NCBI GenBank assembly: GCA_017645655.1
Contig: JAGCNZ010000055.1
Location: forward strand, 1 to 38,137
Length of the DNA stretch: 38,137 bases
Source: Bacteroidaceae bacterium
Lineage (GTDB): Bacteria > Bacteroidota > Bacteroidia > Bacteroidales > Bacteroidaceae
Reading direction: 5' to 3'
In this document: positions 26,659 to 34,717 of the stretch, piece after piece
Position numbering within the stretch: position 1 is the stretch's first letter
How the letters are laid out: each line of letters opens with the position of its first letter
The notes under the pieces: generated by a model
Database searches by the model: none
What the model was told of the DNA's origin: nothing
Seen by the model: only the letters and a program-made list of their open reading frames with translations
Translations under genes and position numbers: made by a program

Positions 26659-27057
26659 CTATTTGCCATTTCGGATTCAAACGGTCCGCGGAGCAAAATA
26701 GAGAGGGAAACGCCACAAAAACTGACTTGGCAGGGTGAAAATTCCGACGCGGCACGGGATGATTTCAAACATCACAGGGGATGTTTTCAAACATCACGTG
26801 CCATATTTGCAAAAACAACGCGCCTCGTCGACCCTCAAAACACGCCGAAAAAGGAGTTTTTGCACTCAAAATCGGCTGATTTCACTCCCTGCTCCGCACC
26901 TTGCAAAACTTAAACGCCACAACCTCAACGTGTTACGAAATCCGACAAAATTCCTGTAAATCCGTACCTAGGTACAGGCCTCCGATTCCGACGCCCGTTT
27001 TGGAGCACTGGAAAAATTCAGGATGTAAGCAAACAATACACTTCACCTGACAAAATG
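26659..27057 (+). repeat. Non-coding direct repeat, right copy (element D)
   Basis: This fills most of the ~570-bp gap between the convergent GH85 and GH27 genes. It is colinear with 16,547-16,945 at a constant 10,112-bp offset, in the same orientation, with almost no insertions or deletions. With its partner it brackets the susC-susD-GH85 locus. No gene is seen in it. Confidence 0.75.
26753..26800 (+). repeat. Degenerate CACGTG array inside element D
   Basis: CACGGG at 26753, CACAGG at 26773 and an exact CACGTG at 26795 (spacing 20 and 22). The last two follow TTTCAAACATCA, the same context seen inverted in arrays A and B. Confidence 0.65.
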
Positions 27058-27065
27058 TCAAAAGA

Positions 27066-27090
27066 GAGGGACGCACTCAGCGCGTCCCTC
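27066..27090 (-). terminator. Terminator of the GH27 gene
   Basis: A 9-bp stem (GAGGGACGC at 27066-27074 with GCGTCCCTC at 27082-27090). On the minus strand TCTTTTGAC follows. It lies 35 bp beyond the GH27 stop codon. Confidence 0.65.
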
Positions 27091-27124
27091 CCCTATTGAC
27101 TTAACGTCCCTTGCGAATCCTCGT

Positions 27125-29356
27125 TCAGAACCTGATTTTCAAGAACTTCACGCCGTGAGTGGGGATGAAGTAGTTCACGTCGGCTGTGCTGAGGTCCTTC
27201 TGTCGCCAGAGGTCGCGGGCAGACTTCAGGCTGCCGATGCCCATCTGGCCGAAGTACTTCTTGAAGTCGACCCTGACATCCGTGGTGCCCACGTTGAAGA
27301 TGCCAACGGCATAGGCTCCGTCGCTGAGCGGGCGCATCCATATCTGCACGGCGCCGTCCAGGACGACGCGCTGTGCCTGCTTGCCCAGGATGTCCTGATT
27401 GACGGCATTCACCTCGTTGTTGCAGAGCACGCCGATGGTGAAGTCGTCTATCTGAGCGATGTCGCAACCGATGAGCATATTGCTTGCAAGGAGCGACCAA
27501 AGGCTGATGTGGGTGTACTGTTCGTCGGGTGTCAGTCGACTATCCCTGAGGTTGTTGCTCCAGCCCACTTTTCCGACAATCAGCATATCGGGGTCGTTCC
27601 AATGGCCCGGCTTGGCGTAGGGATAGAGTTCGGGCTGCTTGTCGAAGCCGATGTCGTAGAGGCTCTCCCAAGTGTCCGTGATGTCACCGGTGGTGCGCCA
27701 CGAGTTGGCATCCACCGCCTCGCCCCATTTCCAGACGTCGGCCATGCCGTATTGGCAAAGGCTATAGAAGATGTCGCGCGGTTGCTGACGGAGGCAACGC
27801 TCCATCAACAGGTAAGGACGGACGTAGCTGGCAACCGTCTGATTGTCCGGCTCTGTGCGATGCTTCCTGCCATACCCGCACCAATCGTACTTCAGGTAGT
27901 CGATGCCCCAGCTGTTGTAACTCTCCGCATCCTGCAGCTCGTGGTCGATAGAACCGAGATAACCGCCGCAGGTGAGGTCGCCGGGCGAGGAATAAATGCC
28001 GAACTTCAAGCCTTCCGAGTGAAGCCAGTCGCCCAAGTCCTTCATGCTGGGGAACTTCTCGTTCACGGCAATCGTGCCGTCAGCATTGCGCTTGGGTGCC
28101 TCCCAGCCGTCGTCGATGTTCATATAGCAGTAGCCATAGTCGGCGAGTCCCTTCTCGATGAGTGCCTTGGCGCTGCTGATGACCTTGTCCTGCGTCACGC
28201 TCAGGCCCCAGCAGTTCCAGCTGTTCCAGCCCATGGGAGGCGTCAGGGCAATCTTGCTGCCGCAACGAATCGTGAACCTCTGCGTCTGCTCGCCCTTCGC
28301 ATTCTTTGCCTTGACGGTAAAGGTGTAGGAGCCTGGCTTTTCGAGAGAACCGCTCAAGGCACCGTTGTCGGGATTGATGGCGAGGCCTGCGGGCAGGTCG
28401 TCCGAGGTAATCTTCATCGGACGGTCGCCACTGACGCCGAAGCGGAAGTGGATAGGCGAGCCGGGTCGCACGCCATAGAGGGGAGCGGTATTGAAGCGGG
28501 GCTCAGCCGGAGCAGCGGGCGTCAGGATGTACTTCGGGATGTATTTCGCCTCGACGCTCAGTCCGGTCTTGTCCTCGACGAAGGATGCGACGATGCGAAC
28601 CATCTGATGGTTGTCGTAAGGAAGTTGGACGACGCGGTTCTTCTTCTCGTTCACCGACACTTTCATCGACTTCTCGCTCAGCACCTTGCCCGTCTCGGGG
28701 TCTTGCACCTGCACCTTGAAGACACCACTCTTCGTGGCCTGCATCTTGCTGGTGAGTGTGCTGACACATTGGGAAGCACCCAGTTTGTCCCTACCCTCCG
28801 TGATGCCGATGCTCAGATTGTCAATCGTGTTAGGCACCCGAACCTTGACCGGTCCCGCGAACATGCCGCCGGGATCACCGCCATTATACACCCTGACGGC
28901 TATCACGTTGTCTGCATCCCACTTGATAAGAGGGCTGTCAGCCTTCACGCGATACAGTCTCTCTGTGCTCCAGGCACTTCCGTAGCCCTTCTCGTCCGAA
29001 GGGAATCTGCCAGTCTTGCCTATGAGTTTGCCATTCAGATAAGCCTCGTCGGCATCGTCTATCTTGCCTAAATTGAAATCGACGGACTCCTTGAGGTCGG
29101 ATTTCTCGAGCATAGATTTGGGAATCGTCACGTGATAGCGGTACCAGCCAAAGCCGTTCTCAATCTTCACGCCTTGCGACGTCCACGTCATCGTATTGCT
29201 GATATTGCGCCAGCTGCTCTCGTCGATGCTCACTCCAGCCCACGACATATCGTCGCCAGCATGGAACTTAGCGCTCTCCAGCTTCACCTCCTGTGCAAAG
29301 GAAGCAAGCGTCATCGTGCCCGCAAGCACAAGTAAGGAAAAGATTCGTTTCTTCAT
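27125..29356 (-). CDS. Secreted GH27 alpha-galactosidase with N-terminal accessory domains
   Basis: A 743-residue exported enzyme (signal peptide ends ASFAQE). The N-terminal ~175 residues form a jelly-roll, sugar-binding-like domain (WYRYHVTIPK, AYLNGKLIGKTG, VRVYNGGDPGG). Residues ~285-365 form a putative Ig-like (He_PIG) domain (LPAGLAINPDNGALSG). The GH27 barrel begins at ALTPPMGWNSWNCWG (370-384). YLKYDWCGYG supplies the nucleophile Asp491 and WRTTGDITDTW supplies acid/base Asp558, by analogy with human GLA Asp170 and Asp231. It removes terminal alpha-galactose. It lies 33 bp behind the NagX-like gene, probably in one transcript, and converges on GH85. Confidence 0.92.
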   Translation of the reverse strand: MKKRIFSLLVLAGTMTLASFAQEVKLESAKFHAGDDMSWAGVSIDESSWRNISNTMTWTSQGVKIENGFGWYRYHVTIPKSMLEKSDLKESVDFNLGKIDDADEAYLNGKLIGKTGRFPSDEKGYGSAWSTERLYRVKADSPLIKWDADNVIAVRVYNGGDPGGMFAGPVKVRVPNTIDNLSIGITEGRDKLGASQCVSTLTSKMQATKSGVFKVQVQDPETGKVLSEKSMKVSVNEKKNRVVQLPYDNHQMVRIVASFVEDKTGLSVEAKYIPKYILTPAAPAEPRFNTAPLYGVRPGSPIHFRFGVSGDRPMKITSDDLPAGLAINPDNGALSGSLEKPGSYTFTVKAKNAKGEQTQRFTIRCGSKIALTPPMGWNSWNCWGLSVTQDKVISSAKALIEKGLADYGYCYMNIDDGWEAPKRNADGTIAVNEKFPSMKDLGDWLHSEGLKFGIYSSPGDLTCGGYLGSIDHELQDAESYNSWGIDYLKYDWCGYGRKHRTEPDNQTVASYVRPYLLMERCLRQQPRDIFYSLCQYGMADVWKWGEAVDANSWRTTGDITDTWESLYDIGFDKQPELYPYAKPGHWNDPDMLIVGKVGWSNNLRDSRLTPDEQYTHISLWSLLASNMLIGCDIAQIDDFTIGVLCNNEVNAVNQDILGKQAQRVVLDGAVQIWMRPLSDGAYAVGIFNVGTTDVRVDFKKYFGQMGIGSLKSARDLWRQKDLSTADVNYFIPTHGVKFLKIRF

Positions 29357-29389
29357 AATTATTAGTTTTAGGTTAGTAATAGTGTCTCA

Positions 29390-30493
29390 TCAAACTTTCA
29401 GGAAGATTTTCTTCCTATAGAGGAAATACAGGAACAGCCAGCAAACAGCGATGTATGCCACCTGTGTGAAGAAGGCCTGCGACGGCTCGGGCATCAGCTT
29501 CACCAGCCCGCCGAAGAGTTTCTCCGAGGTGTAGGAGAACCTGATGAACTTTTGTGCAAGATAGATGGTGATGGAGTTCATGCCGATTACCGTGAAGAAA
29601 AGCGTCCAACGGCGCCACTGCAATACATCTATAATATAATAGAAGAGGGCGAACATCAGCACGGAATAGGCTCCGACCACCATCACGAACGAACTCGTCC
29701 ACATCTTCTTATTGACGGGGAACACTTCGTTCCAAAGCAGACCGACTGCCAGCATAATGATGCCAGCCAGAAGCATCCACAAAACCTTCTTGCCAGGAGT
29801 CAGTCCTTCGTGCTTCGACTTCACCAGTTCCCCTGTAAACATGCCAAGCAGCGCCGTGCCGATAGCAGGAATGACACTCAAGATGCCCTCAGGATCGATG
29901 TTGCCATAATAGATGCGTCCCGGCAAAAGGATGCGGTCCACATAGCCTACGATGCTGCCCTGAGCGCTGAAGATATCCTCTCCTCCCCCGTCGGGAGCAG
30001 GAATGAAACCTGCCACAAGCCAATAGCCGACGAGCAAAATGGCCGTGATTGCCACTCTGCTCTTCCATCCGGTATGTATGAAGATGAGCGCTGCAAACAT
30101 CCACGCGAGGCCGATTCGCCCGAGAACGCTAGCATAGCGAAGACTCTCGAAATTGAAATCGAGCAGCCCGTTATAGACGACTCCCAAGAAGACAAGCATC
30201 AAGCCACGCACGATGACTTTCCTATGAATGGCCCATGACGACCGCCCATTCTGGCGTTGCTTGGCCAGGGAAAACGGGAAGGAAATGCCCGCAATGAAGA
30301 GAAATAGCGGGAAAATAGTGTCGTGGTGGCGAAGACCATGCCACTCGACGTGCTCCATCTGCTCTGCCAGTGCCTGAGTAAAGTCGCAAGGGAACCATTC
30401 GGCAAGCGCCGCCAAAAGCGCCGCACCGCCCATGATAAACAGCATATCGAAGCCTCGAAGGGCATCAATGGACATTAATCTTTCGTTTTTCAT
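29390..30493 (-). CDS. DUF5009 / NagX- and HGSNAT-like membrane protein
   Basis: A 367-residue polytopic inner-membrane protein with about ten hydrophobic segments. RLMSIDALRGFDMLFI at the start, the HVEWHGLRHHDTIFPLFLFIAG segment (possible active-site histidines) and GMNSITIYLAQKF near the end fit the family related to heparan-alpha-glucosaminide N-acetyltransferase. Relatives are often placed with N-acetylglucosamine or sialic-acid use genes, but whether they acetylate or transport sugars is not settled. The pairing with GH27 and the facing GH85 operon suggests a role in handling amino sugars from N-glycans; this is inference. Confidence 0.82.
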   Translation of the reverse strand: MKNERLMSIDALRGFDMLFIMGGAALLAALAEWFPCDFTQALAEQMEHVEWHGLRHHDTIFPLFLFIAGISFPFSLAKQRQNGRSSWAIHRKVIVRGLMLVFLGVVYNGLLDFNFESLRYASVLGRIGLAWMFAALIFIHTGWKSRVAITAILLVGYWLVAGFIPAPDGGGEDIFSAQGSIVGYVDRILLPGRIYYGNIDPEGILSVIPAIGTALLGMFTGELVKSKHEGLTPGKKVLWMLLAGIIMLAVGLLWNEVFPVNKKMWTSSFVMVVGAYSVLMFALFYYIIDVLQWRRWTLFFTVIGMNSITIYLAQKFIRFSYTSEKLFGGLVKLMPEPSQAFFTQVAYIAVCWLFLYFLYRKKIFLKV

Positions 30494-30496
30494 CTA

Positions 30497-30558
30497 ATTA
30501 ATTTACGATTTGACGATTTACTATTTACTATTTATTTACGGTTTAGTAATTTAACTAT
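30497..30558. repeat. AT-rich TTTACTATTT-type spacer repeat
   Basis: The gap between the kinase and NagX-like genes is composed of TTTACGATTT, GACGATTTACTATTT and TTTAGTAATTTAAC variants, the same words as at 4632-4677. A short CCTCC-TTT-GGAGG hairpin beside it is too weak to call a terminator. Confidence 0.5.
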
Positions 30559-30595
30559 TTATTCTCCCCTCCTTTGGAGGCGTCGAGGGAGGCTT

Positions 30596-32257
30596 TTAGT
30601 ACTTGAACGAACTGCCACCGGCAAACTCTCTGAGCAAGCTTGAAGGCGGTACCTGGTCGCCTGGAATGCCATTGAAATAGGCCAGGAACTTGCGCAAACG
30701 ACTTGCCTCGGCGTATTCGACAGCCCGTTCCGGCACTTGCTCGAGGATAGGCATCACCTGGTCACGTATCACACCCAACTCGTAGAGCAAGGCACTATTG
30801 AACGTCGCGTCGGCAAACCCTTGGAAGGGGAATATCCATTTCTCCTCACCGGAACTGACGCTCGGGGCGCGCTTGATAGTCTCCACGGCAGAATAACCGC
30901 GGTGCTTATAGTCGCGAAGAATGCGGCGAAGCAATCGGATGTCGGCCGTAGGAATGTGGTTGTGGTCGTCGAGTTGAATGGTTGTCAGAGTCGAGACATA
31001 TATTCTGTACTTCTTCTCCTCGGGTATCTGTTGCGTCAGGATGGGGTTGAGAGCGTGATTGCCCTCAAGGATGATGACATCGTCGGGACCAATCTTGAGC
31101 GTCCTTCCCTCGAAGACACGCTCACCCTTTTTGAAGTCGTAACGCGGCAACTCCACCTCCTCGCCCATCAGCAATTCGTTCATCTGCTTGTTGAAGAACG
31201 TCGTATCGACAGCCCCGATGCATTCGAAATCGTACTCTCCTTTGGCATCCTTCGGCGTATCAACGCGATTGACGAAATAGTCGTCGGTACTGATGGTATG
31301 AGGTCGCAAGCCGCAAGCCATCACGAGGACTGCCAGGCGCTTTGCCGTCGTGGTCTTACCGCTACTGCTCGGGCCGGCAAGCAAGACGATGCGGGCACCC
31401 CGCTCGGCAATCTCGTCGGCAATGTTACTGAGTTTCTTCGACTGAAGAGCCTCGCTGACGTTAATGAGGTCGGTGGCATGACCTTCTTTAATGGCATAAT
31501 TCAACTCGCCAACTGTTTGCACGCCAAGTATCTCCTGCCATCTGTGGTGCTCCCTAATTACATCGAACATCTTGATGTTCTGCTCCATGACCTCTTCCAA
31601 TTGCGACGGATCTTTGCGCGACGGTGCACGAAGCAACATGCCCTCATAGAACTTGACGAGGTCGAAGAGATGCACCTGACTGGTGCGCGTTAGCAAACAA
31701 CTATAGAAATAATCGACGGTGTCGCCTAACTTATAATAATATGTATAGAGGTCGTCCTGACTTTCCAGCAACTGCACCTTGCTCTTCATGCCTCGCTTCT
31801 CGAACATCTCGATGGCCTCCTCGATGGGGCATTGGATGCGATGGATGGGCATATCCGCGTCGATGATTTCCTGCATACGCCCTTTGATGCGACAGACATC
31901 CTCGTCCTCAACGGGACGCCCCAAGCGGAGCTGACAATAATAGCCGCGACAAACGGAACCCCCAATCAGGAGTTGCGCATCGGGATAAGTGTCCTCGACA
32001 GCCTTTGCCAAGATGAAGAAGAGCGTTCGGGTATAGGTGCGCATGCCGCTTTCATCAGAAAGGGAAAGGAACTCCACGTCCTTGTTGTTGTAGAAGCGGT
32101 AGTTCATGCCCTGCACTTTATTGTTGACGCGGGCTGCCACAGGACCGTATTTCATGTGGAAGTTCGCTTTGGCAAATGCCTCGTAAAGGTTGCAGCCGAA
32201 AGGAAGACTGATTCTCTTTCCATTATTCCGGCAGCGTATTCTCAGTTCGGTTGACAT
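30596..32257 (-). CDS. TGS/ThrRS-like domain fused to a uridine-kinase-type nucleoside kinase
   Basis: A 553-residue fusion. Residues ~1-65 resemble a TGS domain and ~70-230 a threonyl-tRNA synthetase-like additional domain (MFEKRGMKSKVQLLE). Residues ~285-500 are a phosphoribulokinase/uridine-kinase P-loop domain: Walker A is GPSSSGKT (295-302), followed by TISTDDYFVNR and VIILEGNHALNP. This architecture is recurrent in Bacteroidetes and Firmicutes, and the substrate of the kinase is usually given as a nucleoside. It follows the sirtuin gene by 49 bp in the same direction. Confidence 0.88.
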   Translation of the reverse strand: MSTELRIRCRNNGKRISLPFGCNLYEAFAKANFHMKYGPVAARVNNKVQGMNYRFYNNKDVEFLSLSDESGMRTYTRTLFFILAKAVEDTYPDAQLLIGGSVCRGYYCQLRLGRPVEDEDVCRIKGRMQEIIDADMPIHRIQCPIEEAIEMFEKRGMKSKVQLLESQDDLYTYYYKLGDTVDYFYSCLLTRTSQVHLFDLVKFYEGMLLRAPSRKDPSQLEEVMEQNIKMFDVIREHHRWQEILGVQTVGELNYAIKEGHATDLINVSEALQSKKLSNIADEIAERGARIVLLAGPSSSGKTTTAKRLAVLVMACGLRPHTISTDDYFVNRVDTPKDAKGEYDFECIGAVDTTFFNKQMNELLMGEEVELPRYDFKKGERVFEGRTLKIGPDDVIILEGNHALNPILTQQIPEEKKYRIYVSTLTTIQLDDHNHIPTADIRLLRRILRDYKHRGYSAVETIKRAPSVSSGEEKWIFPFQGFADATFNSALLYELGVIRDQVMPILEQVPERAVEYAEASRLRKFLAYFNGIPGDQVPPSSLLREFAGGSSFKY

Positions 32258-32306
32258 TTGAATGGTTGTGGATTATAGGTTATAGGTTATGGGGCATTGA
32301 AATCTT

Positions 32307-33002
32307 TCAATCTTCAATTAAAGACATCAATTCTTTCATGCCTTCGCTTGCGCCCTTCATGATGTGATGAACAGGCACGTCGCTGTTCCAGGCAACGGGC
32401 TTTGGGTCGATGAGGTAGATGGGTGTGCCGGGACGAACGCAACGGGTAAGTCCTGCGGCGGGATAGACGTTGAGGCTTGTCCCGATGACGATGAGCATGT
32501 CTGCCTTCGCACATTCCTCTACGGCTTTATCTATCTCTGGAACAGGTTCGCCGAACCATACGATGAAGGGTCTGAGCTGACTCCCGTCGTCGGCAAGGTC
32601 GCCCATTTTCACCTCGTAATGCTCGGGGTCGAGCGTCTTGATGTATCGCGGGTCGTTAGGCGAAAAGCTGCTGGTCACCTTCATCAGTTCGCCATGCAAA
32701 TGTATGACGTAGCTGCTACCTGCACGCTCGTGGAGGTCGTCAACATTCTGAGTTACGACTGTCACGGCATGTTTTTCCTCGAGTTTTGCCACAAGCTCGT
32801 GTCCAAGGCAAGGCTTCACTTCTAACAATTGTTTGCGACGCACGTTATAAAAGTCCGTCACGAGTTTTGGATCCCGTGCCCACCCTTCAGGTGTTGCCAC
32901 GTCCTCAACGTTGAATGTGTCCCACAAACCTCCATTGTCCCGGAAAGTGCTGATGCCACTTTCTGCGCTCATGCCTGCTCCTGTCAACACAACAAGTCTC
33001 AT
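32307..33002 (-). CDS. cobB: Sir2-family NAD-dependent protein deacylase
   Basis: A 231-residue sirtuin that removes acyl groups from lysines with NAD+. GAGMSAESGISTFRD (8-22), TQNVDDLHERAG (84-95) and HLHGEL with catalytic His103 are intact. The pair Tyr52-x-x-Arg55 (FYNVRR) is the mark of class III enzymes, which prefer succinyl- or malonyl-lysine. The four cysteines of the usual zinc site are absent: none of the few Cys residues is in a CxxC pair. It has its own promoter, divergent from the FKBP gene. Confidence 0.92.
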   Translation of the reverse strand: MRLVVLTGAGMSAESGISTFRDNGGLWDTFNVEDVATPEGWARDPKLVTDFYNVRRKQLLEVKPCLGHELVAKLEEKHAVTVVTQNVDDLHERAGSSYVIHLHGELMKVTSSFSPNDPRYIKTLDPEHYEVKMGDLADDGSQLRPFIVWFGEPVPEIDKAVEECAKADMLIVIGTSLNVYPAAGLTRCVRPGTPIYLIDPKPVAWNSDVPVHHIMKGASEGMKELMSLIED

Positions 33003-33030
33003 AATTGCCTACTTTTTAGTTAAAGATATG

Positions 33031-33038
33031 CAAATATA
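33031..33038 (-). promoter_or_regulatory. -7 box of the sirtuin gene
   Basis: TATATTTG on the minus strand, 28 bp before the sirtuin ATG. No clear -33 TTTG. Confidence 0.55.
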
Positions 33039-33082
33039 GCAAAAAAAACGAAACGGAAGTGCGTAGAGTAAAGAAAATATGC

Positions 33083-33090
33083 TAATTTTG
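33083..33090 (+). promoter_or_regulatory. -7 box of the first FKBP gene
   Basis: TAATTTTG, 29 bp before the ATG at 33120, divergent from the sirtuin promoter. No clear -33 element. Confidence 0.55.
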
Positions 33091-33119
33091 CGGCGCATTT
33101 AATATAAGACATCGTTTAT

Positions 33120-33704
33120 ATGGACAAAATCAGTTATGCTTTGGGGCTTGGCATAGGCCAACAGATAAAGAGCATGAACATAGAAAGTTTCAGCATCGAG
33201 GACTTCGCCAGAAGCATTGTGGATGTGCTGGAAGGCAAGGAAACTGCATTCTCCAGCCGCGAGGCGCAGATGATGCTGCAAGAGTATTTCACCAAGAAGC
33301 AGAAGGAAGAGGCTCAGGCTCACATTGCTGAGGGCAAGGCTTATCTGGATGCGAACGCAAAGAGGGAAGGTGTCACCGTGACGAAGAGCGGCCTGCAATA
33401 TGAGGTGCTGCAGGAAGGTACGGGCAAGAGCCCGAAGGCAACCGACACGGTTCGCTGCCATTACGAGGGACGTCTGCTCGATGGCACAGTCTTCGACAGC
33501 AGTTACAAGCGTGGCGAACCTGCTGACTTCGGCCTCAACCAGGTCATCACAGGATGGACGGAAGGCGTTCAACTCATGAAGGAAGGCGCAAAGTTCCGCT
33601 TCACCATCCCCTACCTGCTGGCTTACGGCGAGCAAGGCGCCGGCGCAAGTATCCCGCCCTTCAGCACGCTCATCTTCGACGTGGAACTTATCAAGGTACT
33701 TTGA
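33120..33704 (+). CDS. FKBP-type peptidyl-prolyl isomerase, cytoplasmic (FklB-like)
   Basis: A 194-residue protein with no signal peptide. The N-terminal helical dimerization region (SYALGLGIGQQIKSM, ~1-85) and C-terminal FKBP domain (~90-194) match the Mip/FkpA/FklB layout. The FKBP pocket is readable: DGTVFDSSYKRGEP, QVITGWTEG and AYGEQGAGASIPPFSTLIFDVEL (split here for length). It catalyses cis-trans isomerization of X-Pro bonds and may act as a chaperone. It is first of three tandem paralogs. Confidence 0.92.
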   Translation: MDKISYALGLGIGQQIKSMNIESFSIEDFARSIVDVLEGKETAFSSREAQMMLQEYFTKKQKEEAQAHIAEGKAYLDANAKREGVTVTKSGLQYEVLQEGTGKSPKATDTVRCHYEGRLLDGTVFDSSYKRGEPADFGLNQVITGWTEGVQLMKEGAKFRFTIPYLLAYGEQGAGASIPPFSTLIFDVELIKVL

Positions 33705-33715
33705 CAATAAAGGTT

Positions 33716-33830
33716 ACAGGTTATTGGTTATAGGTTATTGAAGCCCTATAAACTCAACAACCAATAAGCAATAACCAATAAACATTCAAAAGACTCAATA
33801 ACCAATAAACAATAACCAATAAACATTCAA
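33716..33830. repeat. GGTTATTGG / CCAATAACC repeat cluster
   Basis: The gap between the first two FKBP genes holds GGTTATTGGTTATAGG (33715-33736) and, downstream, inverted copies. An exact 21-bp direct repeat lies at 33769-33789 and 33810-33830, with a third partial copy between them. The arms could pair over a ~30-nt loop. No gene here. Confidence 0.7.
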
Positions 33831-33838
33831 CAAACAAC

Positions 33839-34705
33839 ATGAAAAAGTTTTCAATTCTCGCAGCCGTTGTATTGGCTGCAATCATGGGTAGCTGCACAAA
33901 CGGCACTCCCAAAGCTGACCTTAAGAACGACATTGACACCCTGAGCTATGCTTTCGGTATTGCACAAACCCAGGGTTTGAAAGAGTACCTGACCATGCGC
34001 ATGGACGTGGACACAACCTACATCGACGAGTTCGTCAAGGGCTTGAACGAGGCTGCCAACGCTGGCGATAACAAGAAGAAGGCTGCTTACTATGCAGGCC
34101 TTCAGATTGGTCAGCAGATTAGTCAGCAAATGATTAAGGGCATTAACTACGAGATTTTTGGCGACGACAGCACTCAGACCATCAGCCTGAAGAACTTCAT
34201 GGCTGGCTTCATTTCAGGCACCACAGGCAAGAGCGCCCTCATGACCATCGACGAGGCTTCCGCTACTGCTCAGACGATGATGCAGAGCGTGAAGGCCAGA
34301 GTGATGGAAGAGAAATACGGCGACTGGAAGAAGGAGTGCGAGGCATACATGGCTAACGTTGCCAAGAAGGACGGCATCAAGGAACTGGGCGACGGCGTCT
34401 ATTACGAAGTCATCACAGAAGGTAAGGGTGATATCCCCGCCGACACCAGCCGCGTCAGCGTCAACTACGAGGGCAAGCTCCTCAACGACACCATCTTCGA
34501 CAGCAGCTACCAGCGCGGCGAGCCTGCCAAGTTCCTTGTCAAGCAAGTCATTCCAGGCTGGCAGAAGGCTCTGACCAATATGCCCATCGGCTCTACATGG
34601 ATGGTTTACATCCCTCAGGAGCAGGCATACGGCGAGCGCGACGGTGGCAAGATTCCTCCTTTCTCCTGCCTCATCTTTAAGATTGAAATGCTGGGCATTG
34701 AGTAA
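33839..34705 (+). CDS. FKBP-type peptidyl-prolyl isomerase, lipoprotein
   Basis: A 288-residue paralog of its neighbours. The signal peptide ends AAIMGSC, so Cys19 is the likely lipid anchor. The N-terminal helical part (~30-180) is longer than in the cytoplasmic copy. The FKBP domain covers ~185-288 (DTIFDSSYQRGEP, QVIPGWQKAL, YIPQEQAYGERDGGKIPPF). It probably helps fold proteins in the periplasm or at the outer membrane. The next paralog starts 12 bp after its stop. Confidence 0.92.
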   Translation: MKKFSILAAVVLAAIMGSCTNGTPKADLKNDIDTLSYAFGIAQTQGLKEYLTMRMDVDTTYIDEFVKGLNEAANAGDNKKKAAYYAGLQIGQQISQQMIKGINYEIFGDDSTQTISLKNFMAGFISGTTGKSALMTIDEASATAQTMMQSVKARVMEEKYGDWKKECEAYMANVAKKDGIKELGDGVYYEVITEGKGDIPADTSRVSVNYEGKLLNDTIFDSSYQRGEPAKFLVKQVIPGWQKALTNMPIGSTWMVYIPQEQAYGERDGGKIPPFSCLIFKIEMLGIE

Positions 34706-34717
34706 TAAGACAGAGAC

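Noticed and set aside
16547-27057. Elements C and D as insertion sequences flanking a composite transposon
   Set aside because: No transposase, no terminal inverted repeats and no target duplication were found; direct homologous non-coding copies are all that can be supported.
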